A stretch of 7,756 bases of DNA from JAKANM01 sp964356495 (GTDB lineage Bacteria; Patescibacteriota; Patescibacteriia; Magasanikbacterales; GWA2-37-8), in the NCBI GenBank assembly GCA_964356495.1, contig CAYHHR010000035.1, forward strand, positions 1-7,756, in the 5' to 3' direction. Positions 1 through 6,484 of the stretch are shown here, one piece after another (position 1 is the stretch's first letter; every line of letters starts with the position of its first letter). A program made the position numbers and the translations under genes. The notes below the pieces were generated by a model that had not been told where the DNA came from, did no database searches, and saw only the letters and a program-made list of their open reading frames with translations.

Positions 1-1
1 A

Positions 2-748
2 TATGATGAGATTATATCCCTAGAAAATTTATGTTTGGCTTGGGAAGAATTTACTGTTGGAAAGAAAAAGAAAACGGATGTCATTCAGTTCGGCCGTAAC
101 TTGATGGACAATATTGTAGAGCTCCATGAGGCATTAGTCAACCAAACCTACCGTCATGGCAGTTACGAAAGTTTCTTCATCAACGACCCCAAACGTCGTC
201 ATATACACAAGGCGAGCGTACGCGACCGTCTGCTTCATCACGCCGTCTATCGAATTTTGTATCCATTTTTTGATCGCACATTTATACCTGATTCGTATTC
301 GTGTCGGGATAACAAAGGCACGCACAAAGCCAACAACCGGTTTCGTGAATTACATTATCGTGTGAGTAAAAATCTCGTGCTCGGAGTCGGAAAAGAAGAA
401 AATAATGTGAAGGTGGCGCTGTATGATGTAGCCGACGCGAAAAATCCGCATGAGCTCAGCGAATACACCCTCAGCGAATATTGGTCAGACGCTTTGAATA
501 ATCCTCATGCTTTCCTGCGTGACAACAGCCACAAAATTTTCTTCATCCCTGGTGGTCAGGGCGGTTATGTGTTTTCGTATACTGACAACAATCTGAAGTT
601 ATTGAAAGCGGTCAGCGGTTCCGGAATCAAGCGCGCGATTTACATCAATGATACATTATATATGATAAGTCAAAGCAATATCACCGCGCTCGATGAAAAT
701 ACTTGGGAAAAAATTAAAGAATTGGATATTACCGATCCCACCACTTAG
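2..748 (+). CDS. Chimeric ORF: reverse transcriptase N-terminus fused to beta-propeller C-terminus (5' partial)
   Basis: The frame is open from base 2, with no stop before the window edge, so the TTG at 35 is unlikely to be the real start. Counting residues from that TTG, residues 1-113 read as the fingers part of a retron/DGR/group II-like reverse transcriptase: the GKKKKTDV and NLMDNI stretches, then HIHKASVRDRLLHHAVYRIL (57-76), FFDRTFIPDSYSCR and KGTHKANNRFR. The frame then switches at about residue 105-114 to LVLGVGKEENN and VALYDVADAKNPHEL, followed by AFLRDN, KIFFIPGG, AIYINDTLYMIS and a tail, which resembles the C-terminal end of the secreted beta-propeller family (Beta_propel). The RT catalytic palm, including the YxDD motif, is absent, and the propeller lacks its signal peptide and most blades. 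Neither activity is expected. It ends with TAG 45 bases before the ATPase gene. It could be a genuine deletion fusion, a pseudogene or an assembly join. Confidence 0.75.
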   Translation, partial: YDEIISLENLCLAWEEFTVGKKKKTDVIQFGRNLMDNIVELHEALVNQTYRHGSYESFFINDPKRRHIHKASVRDRLLHHAVYRILYPFFDRTFIPDSYSCRDNKGTHKANNRFRELHYRVSKNLVLGVGKEENNVKVALYDVADAKNPHELSEYTLSEYWSDALNNPHAFLRDNSHKIFFIPGGQGGYVFSYTDNNLKLLKAVSGSGIKRAIYINDTLYMISQSNITALDENTWEKIKELDITDPTT

Positions 749-777
749 CCGTTCCTTTAGCCGAGGATACGATTTTC

Positions 778-786
778 TGCTATAAT
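778..786 (+). promoter_or_regulatory. Extended -10 promoter of the Mg2+ ATPase gene
   Basis: TGC followed by a perfect TATAAT (781-786). The region 17 bases upstream (758-763, TAGCCG) is a poor -35, which an extended -10 can tolerate. Transcription is predicted to start near 793, one base before the ATG at 794. No Shine-Dalgarno sequence is present, so a leaderless mRNA is inferred. Confidence 0.6.
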
Positions 787-793
787 ACCCATA

Positions 794-3298
794 ATGTCCC
801 GATTACATTTACAAGGTTTAGCGGAAAGGGAGGCGAAGAAAGCCTTGTTTAAGTTTGGGAGAAATTTAATTGTTCAGAAAAAACGCTATTCCGCCTGGCG
901 TCTTTTTTTAAGTCATTTTAAGAGTCCTCTAATTTTGATTTTGCTCGCGGCCGCTATTTTGTCAGGCTTGCTTGGAGAAAGCCGCAGTTCCCTCCTGATA
1001 GTGGTTATTATTTTTTTGAGTACGCTCCTTAATTATTATCAGGAGCAGAAATCTAGCCACGAGGTGGAAAGATTGCAGGAAAAAATGTCTTTGCAGGCAA
1101 CGGTGGTGCGTGATGGAATTAAAAAGGATATCAATGCTGAACTGGTAGTGCCGGGCGACATTGTTTTTTTGTCGGCCGGTGATATTATTCCGGCAGATGG
1201 TGAGTTGATTTCAGTGGAAAGTTTATTCGTGAACGAGGCTCCCCTGACCGGAGAAAGTTATCCGGTGGAAAAATCTTCCGATGAGGAGGCTGGGGTTAAA
1301 CAAAAAAATGTTTTCGCCGGCACCACCGTGGTTTCTGGTTCAGCTTATCTTGAAATTAAGACCACCGGCAGTAATACCGAGTTTGGGAAAATCGCGGCGA
1401 TGCTGGAAGAACCGGTCGCTCCGGACGCCTTTGAAAAAGGAATCACCTCTTTTGGTTATTTGATTTTGAGGGCAACAGTTTTCGTGGTAATTACCGTCTT
1501 TCTGATTATCGTGTTCAAGCCTCTCTTGTATGGCACTCCACTTACCAAGGAAAATCTTGTTCAGTCGTTCATCTTTGCCATCGCGATCGCGGTTGGTCTC
1601 ACGCCGGAGCTTCTGCCGATGATCATGAGTCTAAATATGGCCAAGGGTTCGCTCCGGATGGCGAAGCACGGCGTGATCGTGAAGCGGCTGAACGCAATAC
1701 CTGATTTCGGCAGTATCGACATTCTTTGTACCGACAAAACCGGCACGCTGACGGAGGGTAAAATTACTCTGGTAAAATATCTCGATGTCATGGGTAAGGA
1801 GTCGGAATCGGTACTGCACTACGCGTACATGAACAGCTTCATGCAGACCGGCCTTAGGAATCCGTTGGACGAAGCAATCTTGAATTTCCGGCATTTGTCG
1901 GTCCGAGATTATCATAAACTACAGGAAATTCCATACGATTTCTACCGCAAGCGAATTTCGGTGGTAGTTAATCACAACGCCCGTCACGAGCTTGTGACCA
2001 AGGGTCAGCCGGAGGAGATCCTAAAAATCTCAACGCATTACATGGAGGGCGGGACCATCCATCGGATCGATGAGATATTTCTGCAAAAGTTTTCGAGGCT
2101 GTACCAGACTCTGAGCGGAAGCGGTTTTAAGACTCTCGCGGTTGCCAGCAAAGTTTTTACTGATAAAAAGAAATCATATGGCAAGAGCGACGAAAAGACT
2201 CTGACGTTACTTGGGTTAGTTGGTTTCTATGATCCACCCAAACATACCGCGTCTGAGACAATCAAGATGTTGTGCCACAATGGCATTGAAGTAAAAATTA
2301 TTACCGGCGACAATGAATTAGTGACGAAAAAAACTTGCGATGACATCGGTCTCGCTGTCCGGGGAATTATGGTTGGCGACGAGCTCGCGCAAATGAGCGA
2401 TGAAGCGCTCGCAAAAAAAGCGGAGGAAAATACAATTTTCGCGAGATTTTCTCCGGAGCAGAAACGGCGCGTGATCGCGGCCCTGCGGTCGAGACAGCAC
2501 GTCGTCGGGTATATGGGAGACGGAATTAACGATGCGCCATCACTCAAGGCGGCTGACATCGGCATCACAGTCAGCAATGCCGCTGATGTCGCGCGGGAGT
2601 CGGCCGATATCGTTCTTAGCCACAAAAGTCTTTATCAGCTTGGCGAGGGAATAATTGAGGGCCGGCAAACTTTCGGCAACACTTTGAAGTATCTGATGAT
2701 GGGACTTAGTTCGAATTTTGGCAACATGTTCAGTCTGATCGGAGCCGCGATCGCGTTGCCGTTTCTGCCGATCCTGCCGTATCAGGTTCTCCTGAATAAT
2801 TTGCTTTACGATTTCTCGCAAACAACAATCCCGTCCGATTATGTTGACGAGGAGTATCTGCGGACTCCAAAGCGCTGGGACGCGAAATTTATGCGGCGGT
2901 TTATGATTGTCTTTGGCCTCCTCAGTTCGGTTTTCGATCTCACTACTTTTTATGTTTTGTATTCGGTTTTCCATCTGCCCGTGGCCTCATTTCAAACGGG
3001 GTGGTTTGTGGAATCGCTTGCCACTCAGACACTGGTAATCTTCAGTATCCGCACGCGCAAATTTTTCTGGAGGTCGAGGCCAAGCCGGTATCTGATTATC
3101 ACTTCGCTTTTGGTAGTATCATTTGGATTTATTATTCCTTATACCTTTATCGGCGATTATTTTAACTTCGAACCATTGCCTGGCAAGGTATTATTGACCA
3201 TAGGCGGGATCGTGTTGACCTACCTCGCGGTGGTCGAGACTGCCAAGGTGTTTTTTTATCGCTTCTTGCCAAAAGAAGAATTGAGGAAAATCTGTTGA
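794..3298 (+). CDS. mgtA: Magnesium-transporting P-type ATPase (P3B, MgtA-like)
   Basis: 834 residues, somewhat shorter than the roughly 900 usual for MgtA. It should import Mg2+ across the cytoplasmic membrane at the cost of ATP. All P-type signatures are intact: actuator LTGES (151-155), phosphorylation DKTGT with D314, nucleotide-domain KGQPEE (403-408), TGDN (504-507) and hinge GDGINDAP (575-582). The P3B subtype is indicated by GLTPELLPMIM (268-278), the VKRLNAI run before the phosphorylation site, NSFMQTGLRNPLDEAIL (347-363) and YDFSQTTIPSDYVD (672-685). Hydrophobic segments fit ten membrane helices: about 46-60, 66-80, 222-243, 257-280 and six after 635. The ATG at 794 is the first after the upstream stop in the same frame, and gives the expected amphipathic N-terminus ending FGRN. 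The TGA stop lies inside the -35 box of the tRNA promoter. A leaderless start would leave no room for a Mg2+-sensing 5' leader. Confidence 0.95.
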   Translation: MSRLHLQGLAEREAKKALFKFGRNLIVQKKRYSAWRLFLSHFKSPLILILLAAAILSGLLGESRSSLLIVVIIFLSTLLNYYQEQKSSHEVERLQEKMSLQATVVRDGIKKDINAELVVPGDIVFLSAGDIIPADGELISVESLFVNEAPLTGESYPVEKSSDEEAGVKQKNVFAGTTVVSGSAYLEIKTTGSNTEFGKIAAMLEEPVAPDAFEKGITSFGYLILRATVFVVITVFLIIVFKPLLYGTPLTKENLVQSFIFAIAIAVGLTPELLPMIMSLNMAKGSLRMAKHGVIVKRLNAIPDFGSIDILCTDKTGTLTEGKITLVKYLDVMGKESESVLHYAYMNSFMQTGLRNPLDEAILNFRHLSVRDYHKLQEIPYDFYRKRISVVVNHNARHELVTKGQPEEILKISTHYMEGGTIHRIDEIFLQKFSRLYQTLSGSGFKTLAVASKVFTDKKKSYGKSDEKTLTLLGLVGFYDPPKHTASETIKMLCHNGIEVKIITGDNELVTKKTCDDIGLAVRGIMVGDELAQMSDEALAKKAEENTIFARFSPEQKRRVIAALRSRQHVVGYMGDGINDAPSLKAADIGITVSNAADVARESADIVLSHKSLYQLGEGIIEGRQTFGNTLKYLMMGLSSNFGNMFSLIGAAIALPFLPILPYQVLLNNLLYDFSQTTIPSDYVDEEYLRTPKRWDAKFMRRFMIVFGLLSSVFDLTTFYVLYSVFHLPVASFQTGWFVESLATQTLVIFSIRTRKFFWRSRPSRYLIITSLLVVSFGFIIPYTFIGDYFNFEPLPGKVLLTIGGIVLTYLAVVETAKVFFYRFLPKEELRKIC

Positions 3299-3323
3299 CA
3301 TCCGCTAATTTCTCCAGTATAAT
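3295..3323 (+). promoter_or_regulatory. Consensus promoter of the tRNA pair
   Basis: TTGACA (3295-3300), a 17-base spacer, and TATAAT (3318-3323): a perfect sigma-70-type consensus. Start is predicted near 3330, 9 bases before the mature tRNA-Gly. The -35 overlaps the ATPase stop codon (T-TGA-CA). The base triplet before the -10 is CAG, so this promoter, unlike the protein-gene promoters here, lacks the TGn extension and relies on its -35. Confidence 0.92.
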
Positions 3324-3338
3324 GGCAACTATCCAATT

Positions 3339-3412
3339 GCGGTAGTAGTTCAGTTGGCTAGAACGTCTCCTTGCCAAGGAGAAGGTCGCCGGTTCGAATC
3401 CGGTCTACCGCT
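3339..3412 (+). tRNA. tRNA-Gly (anticodon GCC)
   Basis: A complete cloverleaf folds by eye. The acceptor GCGGTAG pairs with CTACCGC (3405-3411). The D stem is GTTC/GAAC. The anticodon stem TCTCC/GGAGA encloses loop TTGCCAA with anticodon GCC at 3373-3375, reading GGC and GGU glycine codons. The T arm is GCCGG-TTCGAAT-CCGGT, with one G-T pair. The discriminator is T, as usual for bacterial tRNA-Gly. CCA is not encoded, so a CCA-adding enzyme is needed. It is co-transcribed with the initiator tRNA 11 bases downstream. Confidence 0.97.
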
Positions 3413-3423
3413 CATGGTAAAAT

Positions 3424-3497
3424 AGCGGGATAGAGCAGCCCGGCAGCTCGCAGCGCTCATAACGCTGAGGTCGTGGGTTCAAATCCCACTCCCGCAA
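3424..3497 (+). tRNA. Initiator tRNA-Met (anticodon CAU)
   Basis: The anticodon CAT (3458-3460) sits in loop CTCATAA. Initiator identity is shown by a mismatched first pair (A1 against A72, other six acceptor pairs intact), by the A11-T24 pair in the D stem GAGC/GCTC, by the GCAGCCCGGCAGCTCG block, and by the T loop TTCAAAT. The discriminator is A, followed by CAA, so a full CCA is not encoded. Two details differ from the common bacterial pattern: position 1 is A rather than C, and the anticodon-stem pairs 29-31/39-41 are GCG/CGC rather than GGG/CCC. Its pairing with tRNA-Gly in one short transcript suggests processing by RNase P and 3' exonucleases. Confidence 0.95.
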
Positions 3498-3498
3498 C

Positions 3499-3535
3499 AA
3501 ATAAAAAATACCGTTCAACGCGGTATTTTTTATTT
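3499..3535 (+). terminator. Bidirectional intrinsic terminator
   Basis: The left arm at 3499-3513 is exactly complementary to 3521-3535 (15 pairs) around the seven-base loop TTCAACG. The core is ATACCG/CGGTAT, flanked by A-runs and T-runs, so a U-tract follows the hairpin in either direction. It begins two bases after tRNA-Met and lies 23 bases past the stop of the converging permease gene, and should serve both. Confidence 0.88.
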
Positions 3536-3558
3536 ACTATTAAGAGCGAAGATAATCT

Positions 3559-4608
3559 CTAACTTTTGGTCAGTTCCGCGCGGTAGTATTGCTCATACAA
3601 GTTCCAAAGAGTCTGGCAGAAAGCCGCTACGAGCGGGCCGAGAACAAAACCGGACAAACCGAAGACCAACAGGCCGCCAAGGGTTGAGAATAGAACGAGT
3701 ACCGGGTGCATTTGGATGTCTCGGCCGACGATCATTGGTCGCAGGATGTTGTCGATTGTACTAACAATCGTCACGCCAGCGACGAGGATAACAATTCCCT
3801 GCCAAATATGTCCGGTCAAAATCATGATAACTCCGGCTGGCAGCCAGACCAGGAAAGTGCCTGTGACCGGAATTGTAGCTAACACACCCATTACCATACC
3901 CCAAATGAGGGGACTAGGAACTCCCGTGATGAGGAATAGTAGTCCGCCGAGAATACCTTGCAGTCCGCCGACGAGTAGGGTGCTTTTGATGGTAGATCCG
4001 GCCGTTGAAAGGAATTTTTCAAAGAACAGGTGTTCGTATTTTTTCCCCAGCGGCAACACATACATTATCTTTTTAAGCATCCGATCGCCGTCCCTGAGGA
4101 AAAAGAACAGGGCGTAGAGCATCAGTACAAAAAGAGCAAAAAATTCGAGTGAATTCTGGGTAAGAGCTTTGATTGACTCATAGACAAAGCTGATGACATT
4201 TCGGCTTACGTCATTGATTTGCTGGGTGATGACCGTGTCATCTATTTTGATTCCAGAGAGATAAGGGTTGGAATGGAAGAATTGATTGATTGATTGTAAA
4301 ATCGTGCCAAATTGATTCTGATGAGAATTTAGAAGATCAAAAATTCCAATTAATTCCTTGATCAAAATTGTTATGATCAATGAGAGCGGAATAAGTACGA
4401 TTAATGTCACCAACAATAAGGTAAAAAGCGCGCTGAAGTTCGGTTTCAAGAGGAATGTCAGTCGTTTATGGATCGGATAAAATAGTGAGGCCAGGACAGC
4501 GGCCCAAAACAATGGGTAGAAAAAAGGTCTCAAAACCAAAAATAGCAGGACACTTGCCATTCCTAGGCCGAAAAGAAAGGTGTAGCTTCGAAATTTATCG
4601 ACTTCCAT
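3559..4608 (-). CDS. AI-2E family transporter (UPF0118 permease)
   Basis: 349 residues, the usual size for this family of membrane permeases, named after a proposed autoinducer-2 exporter; some members are Na+/H+ antiporters, so the substrate here is unknown. Hydrophobic segments lie at about 10-30, 32-46, 58-90, 152-172, 210-228, 233-263, 268-285 and 302-335, with a soluble stretch at about 92-150. The family hallmarks are in the C-terminal half: IWGMVMGVLATIPVTG (235-250), followed by FLVWLPA, DNILRPMIVG (286-295), MHPVLVLFSTLGG (300-312) and FGLSGFVLGPLVAA (316-329). Start chosen at 4608: the codon is 10 bases after a -10 box, and the N-terminus leads directly into the first helix. It follows the flippase by 15 bases but has its own promoter. 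Confidence 0.93.
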   Translation of the reverse strand: MEVDKFRSYTFLFGLGMASVLLFLVLRPFFYPLFWAAVLASLFYPIHKRLTFLLKPNFSALFTLLLVTLIVLIPLSLIITILIKELIGIFDLLNSHQNQFGTILQSINQFFHSNPYLSGIKIDDTVITQQINDVSRNVISFVYESIKALTQNSLEFFALFVLMLYALFFFLRDGDRMLKKIMYVLPLGKKYEHLFFEKFLSTAGSTIKSTLLVGGLQGILGGLLFLITGVPSPLIWGMVMGVLATIPVTGTFLVWLPAGVIMILTGHIWQGIVILVAGVTIVSTIDNILRPMIVGRDIQMHPVLVLFSTLGGLLVFGLSGFVLGPLVAAFCQTLWNLYEQYYRAELTKS

Positions 4609-4617
4609 ATGTACCTA

Positions 4618-4646
4618 ATTATATCAGATTGCTTCTTCTTCCACAA
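4618..4646 (-). promoter_or_regulatory. Promoter of the AI-2E permease gene
   Basis: On the minus strand: TTGTGG (4646-4641), a 17-base spacer, and TATAAT (4623-4618). The base triplet before the -10 is TGA, giving an extended -10. That TGA is also the flippase stop codon. Start is predicted near 4611, three bases before the ATG. A short AGG lies between the -10 and ATG but would be largely excluded from the transcript. Confidence 0.65.
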
Positions 4647-6054
4647 ACTTCGTCAAGGAAAAGATTTGTTTAAGTGTTTCCGGTCTTGGGATGCCTAGAA
4701 CAAAATTTAAAGCGCCATAAACAATAATTCCGACAAGAATAGAAGGGAACAGGGATAAATGTAAAACCGAGAGGAAAATTCCCATGCCGAGGCTGGATAG
4801 TAAAATTTTTAATATCGTTTGAAGCTTTGGGAAAACTTGCGAGTACTTCACGCTGACTATAGTTAGAAAGATGCCGGCGTAAATTTCAGAGAAAATCGTG
4901 ACGCCGACCGCGCCCATCCAACCAAAACGGGGAATAAAAATTAAATAACCGATAAGACTGAGCAGAGCGTCACTGCCGTAGACGACTAGCGCTTCTTTCT
5001 GGCGATTGATGGCGAGGACGATGTGCCCGAACGTCATGCCGAACGAAGTCCCGAGAATGGAAATACTGAGCCACTTTAGCATGATGCCGCCGCCGGCAAA
5101 GGAAGGTCCGCCGATGAGTTGCATCAAAGGGTTCGCGAGGACATAAATTCCCACAATCATCGGGAAAAGTAAAAAGGCGATGAGATCGACGCCGATTTGG
5201 TAGCGTTCGGTAAATTTATCGCGCATACCACGCGACCACGAGTAGGTGATGAGCGGCATTAGTAGGCCCATGACGATCGCGGCCACCTGTATCACGATAT
5301 CGAGGACGCGATAGGCGGCGCCGTAAAGACCGACTTGTGTTTGAGAGACGTAGAGCGGCAAAATGACACGGTCGGCCTGGAGGTAGATGGTATTGAAAAT
5401 TACCGAGAGAGCGGTTGGCCACATTTTGATAAACAGGGCGCGGGAAATTTCTCGATCGATCGCGAAGCGGATTTTTTTAAAATTGAAAAATAAATAAAGA
5501 GTACTGGCGACGGTGGCCAAAGTGATGATGGACATCAGTGGTAAAAAACCGGCTTTGCGCAGGACGAGCAGGACAATTCCGGCGACCAACAGGACTCTGC
5601 CCAGAACTTCGCTCAAGGTTGCGATTAACATCGAGAGTTTTTGGCGGTAGTAGCCGATAAAGCTTTGGTTTAGGGTATTGCAGAAGAAAGAAAGTGAGGT
5701 AATCGCAACTGCAATTTTTATTTCGGTTCGATAGGGGAACGCTAGGATGATGAGCGGCGCGATGCCAAAACTGAGGACGGCGGAAAGCAAGCGCCAGGTG
5801 AAAATGGTATTGAAAAGTTTTTCTTTATCAAATTCCGGCTCGGAGAGCATGTTTGAGGTCGTGACGGTGAAGCCGAAATCGATGAGGACGCCGATAAACT
5901 GGAGAAAGCCGGTCGCGGTGATGTACCAACCGAATTTTTCGGTGCCGAGATAATGCGCCAAGATCGCAAATGCCAAAAAACCGAGCGCGGTGGAAACAGC
6001 TTTGCCGATGATTTGGATAGCGGTATTGCGCGCGAGCGCGCGGGCGAGGGACAT
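4624..6054 (-). CDS. Polysaccharide/lipid-linked oligosaccharide flippase (Wzx-like, MOP superfamily)
   Basis: 476 residues from the chosen start, typical of the oligosaccharidyl-lipid flippase branch. Such proteins move undecaprenyl-linked sugars to the outer face of the membrane for envelope polysaccharide or glycoprotein assembly. The N-terminus (MSLARALARNTAIQIIGK) leads into the characteristic first two helices with ILAHYLGTEKFGWY, then FIGVLIDFGF, the usual opening of this family. About 12-14 hydrophobic segments follow, including a mid-protein YLQADRVILPLYVSQTQVGLYG block where the second half begins, as in other family members. The frame extends upstream to 6117, but the added 21 residues would be encoded by promoter and repeat DNA. 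The ATG at 6054 sits 9 bases after an extended -10 and begins with a normal family N-terminus. No glycosyltransferases lie nearby in the window, so the exported glycan cannot be named. Confidence 0.9.
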   Translation of the reverse strand: MSLARALARNTAIQIIGKAVSTALGFLAFAILAHYLGTEKFGWYITATGFLQFIGVLIDFGFTVTTSNMLSEPEFDKEKLFNTIFTWRLLSAVLSFGIAPLIILAFPYRTEIKIAVAITSLSFFCNTLNQSFIGYYRQKLSMLIATLSEVLGRVLLVAGIVLLVLRKAGFLPLMSIITLATVASTLYLFFNFKKIRFAIDREISRALFIKMWPTALSVIFNTIYLQADRVILPLYVSQTQVGLYGAAYRVLDIVIQVAAIVMGLLMPLITYSWSRGMRDKFTERYQIGVDLIAFLLFPMIVGIYVLANPLMQLIGGPSFAGGGIMLKWLSISILGTSFGMTFGHIVLAINRQKEALVVYGSDALLSLIGYLIFIPRFGWMGAVGVTIFSEIYAGIFLTIVSVKYSQVFPKLQTILKILLSSLGMGIFLSVLHLSLFPSILVGIIVYGALNFVLGIPRPETLKQIFSLTKFVEEEAI

Positions 6055-6063
6055 ATGTGTGGG

Positions 6064-6092
6064 AGTATAACATAAGCGAGTTGCTCTTTGAA
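6064..6092 (-). promoter_or_regulatory. Promoter of the flippase gene
   Basis: On the minus strand: TTCAAA (6092-6087, four of six matches to the -35 consensus), a 17-base spacer, and TATACT (6069-6064), preceded by TGT to form an extended -10. Start is predicted near 6057, three bases before the ATG at 6054. Confidence 0.6.
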
Positions 6093-6100
6093 GTGTTAAG

Positions 6101-6137
6101 TTTCTCCCCCTTTCCAAGGGGGAGGTAGAGGGGGTTT
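6101..6137 (-). repeat. Stem-loop repeat copy A
   Basis: CTCCCCCTT (6104-6112) pairs perfectly with AAGGGGGAG (6116-6124) around TCC. The adjoining GTAGAGGGGGTTT tail (6125-6137) matches the tails of copies B (6402-6455) and C (6485-6524) when read on the minus strand: an AACYCCCC tail, then a pyrimidine-rich arm, a small loop and the complementary arm. It lies just upstream of the flippase promoter. Confidence 0.7.
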
Positions 6138-6152
6138 GCCGTCCTATTCGCC

Positions 6153-6217
6153 TGTCATTCCCGCGAAAGCGGTCGCCTCAGGCGACCACAATCGCTTTTT
6201 AGCCAGCCCTACGCGGG
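6153..6217. repeat. Nested REP-like palindrome
   Basis: It begins with TGTCATTCC, also found at 7582-7590, as if a repeat head. Nested arms follow: CCCGCG (6160-6165) with CGCGGG (6212-6217), AAAGCG (6166-6171) with CGCTTT (6193-6198), and a tight central hairpin GGTCGCC-TCA-GGCGACC (6171-6187). This resembles repetitive extragenic palindromes; no transposase is in the window. Confidence 0.6.
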
Positions 6218-6254
6218 CAGCGGTTCTTTTTTCAGAAAAAGAACCAAAACTGCC
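6216..6254. repeat. Inverted repeat with A/T-run stem
   Basis: GGTTCTTTTT (6222-6231) pairs with AAAAAGAACC (6236-6245) around TCAG. An outer stem GGCAG (6216-6220) with CTGCC (6250-6254) extends it. A neighbouring stem TGCCGA/TCGGCA (6251-6256 with 6271-6276) competes for the same bases. The T-run lies inside the stem and no U-tract follows it, so I do not call it a terminator. Confidence 0.55.
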
Positions 6255-6297
6255 GAGCTGGTTGTCTCGTTCGGCAACTGTCTACAGCTCACTCACA

Positions 6298-6334
6298 ATT
6301 TTTTCCAAATCAGCATAATCGCATTGGAAAAAAT
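6298..6334. repeat. 11-bp inverted repeat
   Basis: ATTTTTTCCAA (6298-6308) is exactly complementary to TTGGAAAAAAT (6324-6334), separated by 15 bases. On either strand the second arm ends in a short T- or A-run. It could be a weak terminator for a minor transcript or part of a larger repeat. Nothing else identifies it. Confidence 0.5.
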
Positions 6335-6361
6335 CTTCGTTCGCTGGACCAGTTGCACTCA

Positions 6362-6376
6362 CGAGCCAAAGGCTCG
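6362..6376. repeat. Short GC-rich palindrome
   Basis: CGAGCC-AAA-GGCTCG forms a six-pair stem with a three-base loop, similar in size and composition to those at 6171-6187 and 6431-6446. On the minus strand it abuts GGTTCGATTCC, which looks like a tRNA T loop, although no tRNA folds around it. Confidence 0.5.
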
Positions 6377-6401
6377 GAATCGAACCGTGAATTTGGACAT
6401 T

Positions 6402-6455
6402 GGTTGTCCTCCTCTTTTCTAAGAGGAGGTGGTCGCTCGCGCGACCGGAGGAGTT
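6402..6455 (-). repeat. Stem-loop repeat copy B with an inserted 16-base palindrome
   Basis: CCTCCTCTT (6408-6416) pairs perfectly with AAGAGGAGG (6421-6429) around TTCT. Next comes GGTCGC-TCGC-GCGACC (6431-6446), a separate hairpin, and then the tail GGAGGAGTT (6447-6455). With the 16-base palindrome removed, the order and sequence of tail and hairpin match copies A and C. Confidence 0.65.
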
Positions 6456-6484
6456 GCTGTTGTGTTGAGTTGCAAACATCGGTG

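Noticed and set aside
35..37. TTG as the start codon of the first ORF
   Set aside because: The same frame is open to base 2 (YDEIISLENLC precedes it) and the RT sequence clearly continues upstream, so the start lies outside the window.
2..375. An active diversity-generating retroelement
   Set aside because: The RT lacks its catalytic motifs, and I see no template/variable repeat pair with A-specific differences in the window.
2227..2974. Long minus-strand ORFs opposite the ATPase gene
   Set aside because: They overlap conserved catalytic motifs of the ATPase in other frames, and their products show no recognisable features, so they are shadows.
6055..6117. Extension of the flippase to a start at 6117
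   Set aside because: The extra 21 residues would be encoded by the predicted promoter and repeat copy A. The ATG at 6054 gives a normal family N-terminus placed just after an extended -10.
6136..6318. 60-residue plus-strand ORF in the intergenic region
   Set aside because: It is a translation of the REP-like palindromes and the T-run hairpin, with no start signals.
6340..6430. A tRNA gene on the minus strand around GGTTCGATTCC
   Set aside because: The T stem has an A-A mismatch, and no acceptor, D or anticodon arm can be folded from the flanking sequence.
6282..6479. 65-residue minus-strand ORF in the intergenic region
   Set aside because: It runs through three hairpins, has no nearby promoter or ribosome binding site, and most of the product has no protein-like pattern. 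Only its last residues look plausible.
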